Notes: a model not told the origin generated them from the sequence alone. Counted from the stretch's first letter, positions 34,926 through 46,734 are shown. The stretch: 64,000 bases of DNA from Linyphia triangularis (GCA_963978545.1 OZ021727.1:96237762-96301761); one strand, 5' to 3'. Program-made: numbers and translations.

Positions 34926-36160
34926 GGCAAAAGAATTTTGAAAATAAATTCAAACTACTATTCAAATACAATGAGGTATGACTAATATTTTTCAAAAATT
35001 CAAACCATTCACAATTCTTATATTCAATTCGATAACATACAGTAGAAGCAGAATTAATCTTAAACTCCGCCACTGTATTTTGACTTGCAACAAAATATTG
35101 TAGGAGATAAAACTTCAGTTTTAGTTATTGTTGCAATCACCCTTAGAATAAACAATTCTGAATAATACTTAAAATAACATGTATTTCTAAAATATCATAA
35201 CTCGCAAGGTTATACACAAATCAATACTCATGAAATGTTTTAAACAATAAACTCAATCAAATATTTATTACAAAATATTTCCTAAGTTCAACATACTCAT
35301 TATTGACCTATTTTAACCTTGGCTTTTCTCCTTATATTTCCTTTACGGCAAGGACCTATATACTTATACAATAATAAAAGGCTTATCTGTTAGTTATATA
35401 TATATATAAACTCACTAATAGCAAATATGTATATTTTCTAAACCCTTTTTAAACGCCTTACCAAAATCAAATTATATCAATTTATAATGATGCATTTTTT
35501 TGTTTTGTTTAACTAATATATAAAAATATTACTGTTCACAAAAGATTCAAAACAAAACATCGGATTCCAAATGAATATATAATAGAAATACATCACCAAT
35601 TCACTATTTCTGAGAAAGAAAGAAGAAAGAAAGAAAAAAAAAAAACACATAGAGGATCATTCCAACCATTTCTCCTCCTTTTTTTTTTTTTTTATTATTT
35701 ATTTATTTATTACCTCTCTTTATGTTGCGTAATCCACAGAACACATTTCAAATCTGCATTAAGTTTTTATTTATTGTTTTGTTTTGACAATGGCACTTTC
35801 TGACGCCAGCTCTATTCCAAAACCAAAACAATCTTTAGCAACTCACATTAATAGCTTTCACAGATAGTAAATTATTACAAATTATTAATCCGTAATCATA
35901 ATAATTATATTTAAAAACAATCTATAATAACATTTTTGTTCGCTCTTCGGATCTGACAAATAGCTTGCATCATTTTCACCACAAAGCCAAATTTGTTTTC
36001 AACACACCCAATATCACTTAAACATCAGATCACAATTCTTAATGTGTAAACACTATCATTATTTTATAAGCATGATATATAATTAAACTAATTAAACAGA
36101 TATTTGGGCTTAACGAACAAAGCTCTTACCTCGTGCTCTGTAACTTCTGCGTACAGGAAC
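34926..36160 (-). other. gypsy untranslated leader
   Basis: About 1.24 kb between the PBS and the Gag ATG with no conserved frame. It contains poly-A/poly-T tracts, a GAAA-rich run near 35620 and a (TA)n tract near 35395. A packaging signal is expected here for the class, but nothing specific is visible. Confidence 0.7.
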
Positions 36161-36178
36161 CATCCTACCGGCTGCGCC
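36161..36178 (-). other. gypsy primer-binding site (tRNA-Ser type)
   Basis: Abuts the 5' LTR at 36179. On the element strand GGCGCAGCCGGTAGGAT is complementary, with about two differences, to a Ser-tRNA 3' end, as used by 17.6/297-type gypsy elements. Confidence 0.7.
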
Positions 36179-36597
36179 ACTGAGGTTTGTTGACCGTAGC
36201 TGAGCATTCTTTTTAAAATCACAATGTTAGAACTACCATATTATCTCATATACCAATACACATGTACACCAAAGGTAAGGGAATGTTCACTCAAAGAAAT
36301 AGTCTCGTTTCTTAACGAACACTTTTAATTCAAAATCACACTCACACAACGTCAACACATGACAAGCTACGAAAATAAGAGGTTATATTATTAGAAAATT
36401 ATAGATTTCACTATGTCCATTTATCTGCTTAGTTCTGAAAGCCGGCGACACACCAAGCTTCACTCTTCCACCTTCCGTCTCGTTCGTCCTCCCCTTCTCT
36501 CTGAATGGGGATTTTTCATTCACTGTTCGTTTTGGACCACTTGGCGATAGTTATCTCCTTGGCGGTCGCCAAGTTTAGACATGCACAGAGTCTTACA
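36179..36597 (-). repeat. gypsy 5' LTR
   Basis: 419 bp, identical by eye to the 3' LTR; followed on the element strand by the PBS. Confidence 0.93.
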
Positions 36598-36602
36598 GTG
36601 CT

Positions 36603-37661
36603 TATTAAAGAAATGTATTTATGGTTTGAAACAAGCAGCTAAAACTTGGAATGAAACATTGCATAAAGTTATAATCAATTCAAATTTCAAGCAAAGTGGA
36701 GTGGATCCATGTCTATATTCCAAAAAAACAGGACATGGTTGTTGTTATATTCTTATTTATATGGATGACATTCTCGTCACTGGAAAGTGTGAAGATGAGG
36801 TAAAAGAAGTAGAGAAAATGTTATCTAAAGAATTTAAAATGAAAAATCTTGGCGTTATTCAAAAAGTATCTTGGTGTCGAAATTAAGAAAGATTCCGATG
36901 GAAATTTTCAACTTTGCCAATCTGATTATATCAAGAAAATTGCGATTGATTTTGGTTTGGAGGATGCAAAGCCATTTAAGACGCCAATGGATCAGAATTA
37001 TGGGAAGAGTGAATCTAATGATCTTCTGAAAGATAACTCCAAGTATAGACAGTTACTAGGTTGTTTATTATATGTCTCTGTCAATACACGACCAGACATT
37101 TCAGCAAGTGTATGCATTCTAGCACAAAAGGTTTCTTCGCCAAATCAAGAAGATTGGACGCAATTGAAGCGAATTGTAAAATATCTCCAGTCTACTAACA
37201 ATCTGAAGCTTAATCTCAGCAATGTAGTTCAGAAAAATTCTACACTTTATGGATATGCTAATGCAAATTGGGCTGAAGATCACAGGACAAGGAAGTCAAA
37301 CAGTGGATATGTGTTCTTCTTAAATGGAGAAGTCATCAGTTGGTGTTGTAGGAAACAAACATGTGTATCATTATCATCTACTGAAGCAGAGTATATTGCA
37401 TTATCTGAAGCTTGTCAAAAAGCTCTTTGGTTGCGCCATTTGTTGGAGGACATGCATCAAGATGTGAAGTGTGCAACAACAATTTATGAGGACAATCAGA
37501 GTTGCCTATGTTTGATTAGAAGTGGGAAGTTCTCTAATCGAACAAAATATATTGACACCAAGTTTCATTTCGTTAAAAACTGTGTTGACAACCAACAAGT
37601 TGACTGTATATATTGTCCCACCGAATTAATGCTAGCAGACTTGTTAACCAAGCCATTTTGA
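36603..37661 (+). pseudogene. pol: copia pol, 3' part: RT catalytic core and RNase H
   Basis: Resumes the copia RT after the gypsy insertion: CIYGLKQAAKTWNE, then the catalytic IYMDDILVTG (YMDD at about 36758-36769). A frameshift near 36860 moves the reading to the frame with LGVEIKKDSDG. The rest holds the connection (LGCLLYVSVNTRPDISASV) and RNase H (SGYVFFLNGEVISW, SLSSTEAEYIALSEA, YEDNQSCL, HFVKNCV) and stops at 37661 just before the polypurine tract. Functional in ancestors, split and frameshifted here. Confidence 0.93.
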
Positions 37662-37696
37662 GACAGAGTTGTCAAATTATTTAAAACAAGGAGGAG

Positions 37697-37884
37697 TGTT
37701 GAATGTTTTAACTGTAACCGTTTGAAATGATTTGACAAAGTTTAATTTTAGTAACTTCTACTTTCATCTTGTAGTTCTTTTCCTTTTCAAAAACGGTTTG
37801 TTAATAAAACAAGTTTCTAATCGTTACTCTCTTTAGTTAAAAGTATTAAGAGTATATTAATACTGCGCATAAGGAACTGCAACA
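37697..37884 (+). repeat. copia 3' LTR
   Basis: 188 bp, about six differences from the 5' LTR, followed by the target duplicate ACAGT at 37885-37889. Confidence 0.93.
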
Positions 37885-37910
37885 ACAGTTTCTTCTTTAA
37901 CTAATTAAAA

Positions 37911-38644
37911 TTGATTTAGAGGATTCATCCAATCTGAAAGATGCTAGCCAAGTAGATGTTAGTTTTGTTTCCAAAGAGCAAATAAAAGAGTTGACAAAAG
38001 TTGAACAAATAATAGATAAGCTGAAAATTGAATTTTTTCATTGCAAATAATTTTTACTATTCATAACAAAAAAAAAAAAAAAAACTTGTCAAGAAGTGTC
38101 CATTGCAATATTCTATTTTACAGAACATTTTGTGCCTCGATCCACGCACTTTAATAACTACTTTTATCACATGGACAAGCTTCAGTAGAAAGGGGTTTTT
38201 CAGTAAATAAGAACTTAATGGTGAAAAACATCAAAGAACAATCTACATTGGCAAAGCGAGTAATCGATGATCACCTTTGAAGTGTTGGAAGACTAAATAA
38301 AGTAGTCGTCAATAAAAGCCTTATAATGTCTGCTCTTAATGCCAGGAAAAGGTACCAAATGTACTTAAATGAACAGAAAATGAAACTGTAGCCAGTAATG
38401 AGGGAAAAGTGTAAGGCTCTTCTCGGAGAAATCTATGGTTTGAAAATCAAAGAGATGTTTGGAAGACGATATTGCTGAACTTCTAAAATAATCTTTACAG
38501 TTTGCAGAAAAAGCAGAAAGGGCTGGGAAGGTCTCATTGATTTCCAAATCGAATGCTTGCATCCGAAGTGCATCAGGAAAACAGTCGCTTCTGAGGACTA
38601 TTGATGCAAAATTAAAAGAAAAATATTTGAGATTTAAAAACTAA
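37911..38644 (+). pseudogene. hAT-type transposase-like C-terminus, degraded
   Basis: Fragments in shifting frames: LEDSSNLKDASQVDVSFVSK (from about 37917), then HGQASVERGFSVNKNLMVKN (from 38173), matching the C-terminal 'SxERxFS' dimerisation region of hAT-like proteins. One in-frame stop near 38277 is followed by SALNARKRYQMYLNEQ, and a shifted tail FAEKAERAGKVSLISKSNA ends in RFKN at about 38644. A poly-A tract interrupts the region near 38070. It belongs to the hAT element whose right end is at 39053. Confidence 0.75.
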
Positions 38645-39053
38645 ACATGCAATTTAAAAATCTTGTGTTACATCATTATAGACCTTAATAATCTGAAGAT
38701 TCAACTATATTAATGGAAAGTCTTTTATAATGTTTTAAACATACAATTCCTGCTTGGTAGTATTGTTACTAACTCAACAGAATTATTGTTTACTGTTTAT
38801 GTCTGCTAAACCATTAGTATTTCTGTAGTCCACTCAAATTTTATCATTCTATAACAGGTATAAACTTTTCTTTTTCTAAAGGACTATTCTTGCCATTTGA
38901 AAACTATAGACTAAAGAGTAGAATCACTTCAATATGTATTATGGTACATACACTAAAATTTGCATTGCACGAACACAATTTTATTTGCGATACCTCTTGG
39001 AAATTTTTCAAACACTCCTGGAATTTTTTTTCAAAAAATTTGTATGAACCCTG
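38645..39053 (+). other. hAT 3' flank and right terminal repeat
   Basis: Non-coding AT-rich sequence ending GTATGAACCCTG. Read inward this is CAGGGTTCATAC followed by A-rich subterminal sequence, characteristic of hAT ends. Confidence 0.65.
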
Positions 39054-39696
39054 CAGATAGATCCCATAAGATAATTAATTCTACTTTGCAATGAGCTAAC
39101 ATATAAAGTACAGGATAAACATAAAAAGTACAAGGCATGGAAAGAAGACAGCAAACTAAATGAGGAATGGATTTAAAAAAATATTAACATGTGCTGCAAT
39201 TTTGCAGCAGAAGTCATATTGCAAGTGATAAGAGAGAAATTTGTCAATTCAATGTGAATAAAAAAAATTAGCAAGATATGAAGATACTACTATGTAGCAT
39301 AAATATTAAAGTACAAAACAATAAAATAATTATTTAATTGAAAACTTGGGACAATACACAACACAATGTAAAAACAATATAAGATTCTATAATTTTTTTT
39401 AGTTTTCTTATTTTATAATTTTTTTTAGTTTTCTTGGTTTTTTTTTGTTTTTTTTAGTTTTCTTGTTTTATGATTTTTTTTTTCTTTTTTTCTGATATCA
39501 ATGTATGTTCTGTGAACAAACAAGGGACAATACACAATGTAGGAAGATGCAGGTGATAAAGAGGATATTCAGGTGTAAACACAATATATACACAAATATA
39601 TCACATATCAAATATCAGAATATAAACACAAATCAATACAATAAATGGATCCCATAAGATAGCTCATTACAAAGTAGATTCAGTTAACATATTATA
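39054..39696. repeat. ~353-bp satellite, right remainder
   Basis: Continues the satellite of 24541-27408 with the same landmarks ('gatcccataagataattaa', 'ggcatggaaagaagacagca', 'attttgcagcagaagtcata'), here with a long T-rich insert (39395-39490). Confidence 0.8.
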
Positions 39697-39870
39697 CGGG
39701 TTCCGGACAAAATCCCGACAGCCGAAATCCCGACAAGCCAAAATCCCGAATTGGTCGAAATCCCGAACGACCACAATCCCGAATAGGACGAAATCCCGAC
39801 AAGCCATAATCCCGAAAGGGACGAAATCCCGACAAGCCATAATCCCGAAAAACGTAAAATCCCTACCTAA
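39697..39870 (-). repeat. 16-bp minisatellite, long array
   Basis: About ten units of the TTGTCGGGATTTCGGC type on the minus strand, against four or five in the partner arm. Two sub-types alternate, ending in ATGGC and CGTCC. Confidence 0.88.
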
Positions 39871-42263
39871 AAAAAAATCCCTACAAAATCCCTAGATGAA
39901 CTATTTGTTAAAAAATTGACTACTGATAAATTTTCTATTGAAAACGTTCCAATTCTTAAAAGCTTTCCATTATGTTTTTCTGAATAGCATTATTTTATAT
40001 TGTATAGCTTTATTTTCTTCCTTTAATTTTGATTTTGATGCTACAAAAAAAAAAAAAAAAAAAGGTTTCAAGAAAAATCCACAATTTTAGTTATACAATA
40101 ATTACAGTGCAATCATTAAAACAGAATATCCATTATATCATAACTTTGAAGAAATTAATTCATTTACAATCATATTTTTTAAAAATTAAATTAAAACAAC
40201 GTGTTTGAAGAATTGATTACAAAGTTATGTACATTCATGTACAAAAAATATAGATTTTAAAATGTATGCAAAAATTGTAAAACGATTGCATGCACTGCAA
40301 TAGAGGTTTCCAAACTTTTAAATGATGTTATTGAACCTATTCAGTGTCAGCTCGAGATAAAAATTAAAACGAAGAAAGAGACTCAAAATTAAAATTAAAT
40401 TTTGAATTAAAATAAAATAATAAAATCAATTATAAATTTAGAAATGCAATAAAGTAATTTTAAATAAATAAATGAAGATCCTCTTTAAAAAAAGAAGAAG
40501 AAAAAAGAAAGAAAAAAAACCCAACATTTTTATCTGAAATTTGAATTTCCAACTGATCATCCAATTGTCCACTAGATTTATAAGAGACGGCTCTCTTGAA
40601 TGGAAATGCGTAATTTTATTAGCTTGGTATGTTTTCATTTTATGAAATATCTCATTTTAATTAGAACATTTCTCAATAGTTTCAAAATGTTGAAAACGTA
40701 TGTCTACAATATCTTTTGGTATGGCTTTCTATACTAATTTTTGACATAACTATTCAAAATTACTGAACCTGAATGTATGATCAAAAGTATTCTATCGCAT
40801 TGAATTAAACGAGTATTTATTAACTTTATTTTTCTCAACAAAAAGAAGAAAGAAAAAAAGAACCTCGTAAATACTGTTAGAGTTTTCACTTACAGTTAAA
40901 TTCATTTGGTAGGAAACAATAATTAACAAGAAACGTAAGGTGTTGCAGAACGTCGACCATTCGTCTATGCTCTAGGTAATAGTCAGCAGACCATTTACTT
41001 ATCTCCCGGGGGAGGGGGGGGGGGGGCTTCAGTGGGGAGAGTACTAACTAACTAGGTGAGGGGTGTTTTCTTTCCTTTCTATTTTTTAACACTGGTAATA
41101 ATTTGCACGTTTGGAAAGGGAGAATGGTTTAAAGATGATGATAAAGATTGATAGTTTTCTTGAGTATAAGGAACAAGGCATCAGCTTAGGTGTGAAATCC
41201 AGATAAGAGATTTAAATAACCCGAACATGAAATCCTGACCTCGCCTGTTTTGAAATAATTAATTTTAAAATTCATCAGAGTTATCAATTTAATTATTCTC
41301 AATACCTCCACATATTTAAATATTAAAATATGAACAAATCTACACATCTGTAAACAAATCGCAGAATATCAGCACTACAAAGACATCTAAATGAGTATTA
41401 TAATTTGGAAATTTAAGAGGTCACTGAGCAATTGAACCAATTTCTTTTCAATAGCTATCGCGTCTACTTTTTTTTTTATGAAATACCAATCCTTGGGTGA
41501 ATGAAAAGACAAATTTTAAATGGTGGTCCTTTAATTTGGAAAAAAGATTCTATGAAATCAAAATGAAATTCCCGTACACCGGTAGGGAATAAATATTAGA
41601 TTGAGACAAAATTATAAGGTAAAAACTATAAAGCAAAGCGTTTATCATAGTTTCCTTTCTCGGAACGTTGGACTTGACACGGAGGAATTTACTGTTTATT
41701 GGACTGGACACTGGACATTATTATTTTACTGAGTTAATTCCTTCCAATACAGTGAAAGAAGTCTTGTGAAGAGAAAATGCATTTCTGTCAACTACAGGAT
41801 TTTAATGTAAATTAAACTAAAGTGAAAAATGTAAAATTAAAAAAACTGTTTCATTTAGTAGCTAAATGGACTTATAGAAAAGATAATTTTAAAAACAATT
41901 ACAGAACTTTTTTGTAGTTAGAATAGATATCTGAAGAAAAAAAAACACTATACCAAGCTCAAACAAGGACACTTTTGTACTTTTAAGGATAATTTTAAGG
42001 ATAATCATTAAATATAGCATCAAACAGTATTTTAGAAAAAATTAATTAGCCCATTAATTTTAAATTACATTTAGCGAGTAGTATAAAAATACGCGACAGA
42101 TTAAATAATATCACATATTAATTGCAAAAACATCAATAACTAGTATAACAACCATTGTTTAAGCTGGAGTACAAAATTTCTTTAGCATAAAAAGCTAAAA
42201 TCACAATTTTACTTTAGCAATTTGTTAAAATGATTACGAGTTCCATAACTTGGGATGTTTAAT
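39697..42263 (-). repeat. Right arm of the inverted duplication
   Basis: Reverse complement of 1-2841. It begins at GGGTTCCGGAC, carries the longer minisatellite and ends at the window-start equivalent TGGGATGTTTAAT. It has no SINE at the place matching 2039-2216, so it preserves the empty site (near 40363). No protein is encoded. Confidence 0.85.
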
Positions 42264-42764
42264 TTAACACAATTAAAACACTTTTTTTACTATAAAATCA
42301 TTATTAACTTTAAATATAATGTTATTTTATACCAAAATCTCAACTGAAAAAATACTTTTCACCATTATTTACTTGAGCTTTTAGGCTGATGACTAACCTT
42401 GGGAAAACAAAAACGGCGATTTTGTACATTTAGTGTCAAAATGTTTTAGCAAAAGAGCTAAACAACACTTTCACTTTTTAGCATTTAAGGAAGTTCTTAA
42501 GCATTTTGCTAAAAAAAAAAAACCACATCGTAATCGCTAATAACAACATTCATTTAGCTTTATAAAACATGAAAAATTGTAGGATAGAGCCATTGAATTT
42601 ATGCATTACAACCAAATTCAAAAATTTCACCCTTAACAATATCGATTAGAAAAAGAAGGAAATCAATTTGACTTTTGTACAACATTTCAGGTCCTTGACT
42701 TCTAAGAACTAAAATTTTTTTTTCTCATTCCAATACAAACCACACATATCTTGTAAGTGAAACA
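42264..42764. other. AT-rich stretch adjoining the inverted arm
   Basis: No gene recognised. It may match sequence beyond the left edge of the window. Confidence 0.4.
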
Positions 42765-43058
42765 GAGAGGAACTGTCGTTGATGGACGACGCTTAATCGT
42801 AGAGAACTTTGTGTTAAAGACGTTCTTTTTTCAAATTTTTATGCCTTTGTCGCATTTCTAGGGAAATTTAAGAGCTGGGAATGTTAAGTTATCTTAAAGG
42901 CAATTTTTGCCGATTTTGATCAAAAGCGTTAGAGCCGTTTTTTGGCAATTGTTGAAAGACATAATTTAAACAATGGAAGCTACCTTATGTGCATACGCAA
43001 TTTTGACGAAAACTTTAATGACAGGTCCTATGGCCACCACTAACACGTATTCCAAAGT
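42765..43058 (+). repeat. AACTAGGGG family, copy C, internal fragment
   Basis: Matches the core from 'aactttgtgttaaagacg' to 'gacaggtcctatggcc'. Both ends are missing. Confidence 0.7.
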
Positions 43059-43651
43059 AACCTATATTCCCAGGACGGAGCTATGAAATTTCTACTATAA
43101 TATTTCTGACATTTCTACTTAAAAATCAGTAGACATTCAGTATAGAATTTCTCAATTCACGGTTTTTCCCCTTCGATTCAAAAAACCATTCTTGAATGTA
43201 TTCTCCCTTGAAATTTAGGCCTTTGTAATTATTTAGGTGTTACGAAGTAGCCTTCATTTTGATTATTTTACCCCATGAAAAAATAAAGAACCAATCGATT
43301 TGAATTCGAAACCTAATAAGATTGCAATAAATTTAACTTCATGGTAACTGGAAAATTTATGAATATTTCAGGAAAACGCAAAAAACCACACATAATTGAC
43401 AATTATTGAATAAATTACAACCTTTAGAAGAAATTATAGCGAATGTCTGCAACGATGGGATTATTTTTGCATAAAAAGTTTAAGAAATATCAAAGTATTA
43501 TGTTTTAAAAAGTATGAATTTGTCCCCTTTAAAAAATTTTACATTCATTGTTATGTTACATTGCATTAGAAAACTTAGATGAATTTAAAAAAAAAAAAAA
43601 AAAGATTTATGAAATACCACTTTTTTACCCTTACGTTTGTAAAACATATAA
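43059..43651. other. Unassigned AT-rich stretch
   Basis: No recognisable feature. Confidence 0.4.
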
Positions 43652-44363
43652 AACTAGGGATGTGGAACATCGCACAAATTTCAATTACACCATAATAATG
43701 ACGTGGTTTTGTGTCATTTAAGGTTTTCATATTTTTATCGTTCACTTAGAAAAACTTGCCAGTTTTGGCGACATTTTTTGCGATAATTCTTGTATGGGTC
43801 TTTAAAAAAAAAAAAAAAATGATTTTGGCGATATACTTTTCAATAATTATTCTTTCTTGTAAGTAAAACTGAGGAGAAAAGAGAAAACGGTCTTTGTCGA
43901 GGTATGCTCAAGGAAAAAGAACTGTGCTACAGACATTCGTTTTTCAACTTTTTACGCAATTAAAGCATTTTTTTAGGAATTTTTGAAGGGGGAATGTTTA
44001 GAACACCTTAAAAGGTATTACCAAAGCGATTTTGAACAAAATCGTTAGAGCCGTTTTTTATCAATTACTGAAAAACATGACTTTTTCAATGGCAGCTATC
44101 TTATGCGCATACGAGATTTTGACGAAAACCTTAATGGTAGGTCCTTGTGCCATCTCCAACCCGCACACCAAATTTGAACATCGTCGGTCAATTTGTTCTG
44201 GAGTTAAGCTGACCACGTACACACACAGGCATTTTTTCTAGATCACTTTTTTGAAATCAGGATGTTCCAAAACGGGGAGATATGCCAAAAAATAAAAATA
44301 AATAAAAAATTACCGTATACTATACTTTTATTACCCGATGCATACATAAGGGTAATTGAAAGT
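43652..44363 (+). mobile_element. AACTAGGGG family, copy D, full length
   Basis: A 712-bp copy from AACTAGGGATGTGGAACATC to GGGTAATTGAAAGT, flanked by a 5-bp direct repeat TATAA (43647-43651, 44364-44368) that may be its target duplication. It is non-coding. The ends are not inverted repeats, there is no 3' CTAG and no Pol III promoter is evident, so the class is unclear. Confidence 0.7.
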
Positions 44364-46262
44364 TATAAGTGTGATATATTTAAAAAAAAGTATTTTATCA
44401 ATATCAGATGAAACCAGAATTAGGATATCTGTCCCCTGATCGCTGACGCTCGACAACCCCCCAACAATACAGCACCTTTATACCAGTTAACTTTTGAAAT
44501 CCTGACAAAATTTATCCGAACACCTTAGTACCACTTGGACGCATTTTTTGTCTGCCGAAAAGGGTAGATGGGAAAATTCCATAATACCATTTCTTTCAAA
44601 CTTTTCAATTCTCACTCTATACACAGTGGAATAGTAAGTATAAATAGTGTTCAGCTCCATACAAAGTTTCTAAAAAATGCGCAGATGTACTTAATTGACA
44701 TCTTCCAACTGAAATAGTAGGATTATAACTTTTTTTAGTAAAAATCATCATATTTTTGAAATTATACAGATTTATAATACATCTTTAAAAAAAAAAAAAC
44801 ATGTCTCACAGATTTTACTAAACGACACATATCCTCCCAGCAAAAACAAAAATTAATTGAAATTGATCTAATTAGCAGATATTAACATATCAAAATTCAT
44901 GGTCTGAAAATCGCAAACAAAATAAATCCTGTTAGAAGCTGTCATTCGATTTGTCAAAAATACTTGTCGTAGTAGAGACATGTTCGATAAAGCAATGTTG
45001 AAAAAATTTGTAATCAAACCAATTAGTAAAATATTTTTTTCGCATTTTTATAACTTTCTGGCTCATCTACAGTTTAAGACCTTTTAAAGGACATCTTGAT
45101 CGTAAAGAGGAGTAACTTCTTAATAAAATAAGTCTTGTCCATTAAATATATAGATGTATGAATTTTATATTTGTCAATTTCCGATCTTAATTGGACTACA
45201 TGAGTGGTTGCCCCATTTTCAACTTTGTTTATGAATTATGTTAAATTAAATTCATTTCTGATTGAGATTCTTTACTTATTTTTTTAACATCTTGTTGAAC
45301 ATGACACGTGAAATCCAAGTAGTTTTCGAGAAATTGTAGACTAATACCGTTCTGAAACACGCGTCCATTAAATACCCATGTTTTAGTTCTGAATCTTAAA
45401 AATACACTCCTCAATATCGAGATCTATACCATGCTCTAAGGGTTTTTCATTAAAATGAACTAGAAACTAAACGAAGTATTCTAGATCGAATGAAAAGATA
45501 AAATAGAGGGGTTAGCATAAACATTTTCAAGTTTAAAGTTCAATTTATTTAGTAAACAGTCCCTAACCCCCCCCCCCCTTCCCCAAAAAAAAAGATGTAC
45601 TAGACATGTAAGAAACCATAAATTAATTATTTTGGTATGAACTGGAATGTTCTGCGGCCTTTAGAACCAAGGAATTTGGAATGAGACTTGGAATAAGGAC
45701 TACTTTCAATAGTTCTACAAAATTCCAGAAAGTTGTCATAAAGAGATATTTATAAAAGCTTTGTTTCTAGTAAAGTCTTAGGAAATTAACAATTTTCTAT
45801 TTAATATGTGGGATATAAGTCTCTACATTGTTTATATCTTAACACTTTGAGACCCTCCACTTTGACTTTGATATAGTATTGTTCGAGGTACCTGGTGCCC
45901 GTTAGGGCGAAAACCTCTTCATCTGAAATGGGCCACTAGGCAGTCAATTGGTCAGGTCTCACATAAAAGGCGATCAAAGCTGGGGGGGGGGGGGAGAAGG
46001 GATGATCAGTAAACTGGTCATACCTCTGAAAGGTCGAAATGCTGTTTTGGATAATCTGAGAATGTGTAAAATAAAAAACAGTAAGATAAAAGTAATATCA
46101 AAAATACAGGACGGACGACAATTTTTATAGTAGGATTTTTTTTTTTTTTTTTTTTTTCTATTTTTTAACAAGAATATTTAACGAGTACAAGAAGTTAGTT
46201 AAGCTAACCAATAATTAACAAGTCAAAAGAGACTTGGTTATGTTAATAACCATTAGAAGATA
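44364..46262. other. Unassigned stretch
   Basis: AT-rich with a C-run near 45570 and a G-run near 45982. The C-run block vaguely resembles the inverted 315-bp repeat. No coding support. Confidence 0.4.
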
Positions 46263-46390
46263 AAAATGTAGCCTTTCTTGTGAAAGGTCTATAGTAATAG
46301 AATATAAAAAGAAAATTGAAAACATAAAATGTAGCCTTTCTTGTGAAAGTGCTATAGTGATTTAAGATAAAAAATAATAAAAAATATACT
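46263..46390. repeat. 64-bp tandem duplication
   Basis: 'aaaatgtagcctttcttgtg' starts at about 46263 and again at 46327, so a 64-bp unit is present twice. Confidence 0.8.
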
Positions 46391-46734
46391 GGAATATAAT
46401 AAATAATAACTACACCTCCACCCGCTTCCCTTTCCCTAAGATAGGGAACCTTCCACGTGTTGCTGGAGGGCTTTGGCTCCTAAAAGGGGGGAAAAACTGA
46501 ACACTTCAACCCCCATCCGCTTCCCCCACTGTGTGGCTTACACGGATTGTTGGGGGTTGGGGAGCAAATGAGCAGTTCTAATCTGAGCAGGTTTGGTAAA
46601 TGAAGGTGATTAATTAAATGCCTCTGATAAAATGGCATCTGAGAGTGCAAAGATACCCTCCATAACTCGCTCTGAGGAAGTCACCGTGCAGGTCCAGTGG
46701 AAAGATAATTCAGACTGTGGTGATTCGTCTCACC
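46391..46734. other. GC-richer unassigned stretch
   Basis: More balanced composition than its flanks, with two similar CCACCCGCTTCCC/CCATCCGCTTCCC blocks. No element ends or coding frame are supported. Confidence 0.35.

Larger units (their letters stand above)
29926..36597 (-). mobile_element. Gypsy-class LTR retrotransposon with Gmr1-like (INT before RT) order
   Basis: Inserted on the minus strand in the copia RT region with a perfect 5-bp target duplication GTGCT (29921-29925, 36598-36602). The 419-bp LTRs look identical, so the insertion is recent. The PBS (36161-36178) reads GGCGCAGCCGGTAGGATG on the element strand and fits a tRNA-Ser primer. A purine tract (TAAGGAGGGACA) abuts the 3' LTR. 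Domain order is Gag, protease, integrase, RT, RNase H with no env. Defects: a deletion inside integrase and a frame break in an A9 run. Confidence 0.95.
27436..37884 (+). mobile_element. Ty1/copia LTR retrotransposon interrupted by a gypsy element
   Basis: LTRs of 188 bp (27436-27623 and 37697-37884) begin TGTTGAA and end CAACA. They differ at six positions by eye (about 3%). A perfect 5-bp target duplication ACAGT flanks the element (27431-27435, 37885-37889). The primer site GGTTATGGGCT directly after the 5' LTR matches the initiator-Met-tRNA-internal type used by copia. The purine tract AAGGAGGAG (37688-37696) precedes the 3' LTR. Gag is largely deleted and pol has several frameshifts, so the copy is defective. 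Confidence 0.93.
27409..39053 (+). mobile_element. Degraded hAT element, host of the copia/gypsy nest
   Basis: The satellite stops at about 27408 and resumes after 39053. The right end read inward is CAGGGTTCATACAAATTTTT, a typical hAT terminal repeat. A degraded hAT-like C-terminal coding region lies at 37911-38644. Only about 27 bp remains on the left before the copia target site, so the 5' part was lost before or during insertion. Most of the span is the copia element 27436-37884. Confidence 0.6.

Noticed and set aside
29926..36597. An env-bearing endogenous retrovirus
   Set aside because: Nothing follows RNase H except ~200 bp before the polypurine tract and LTR; no env-like frame is present in either gypsy element.
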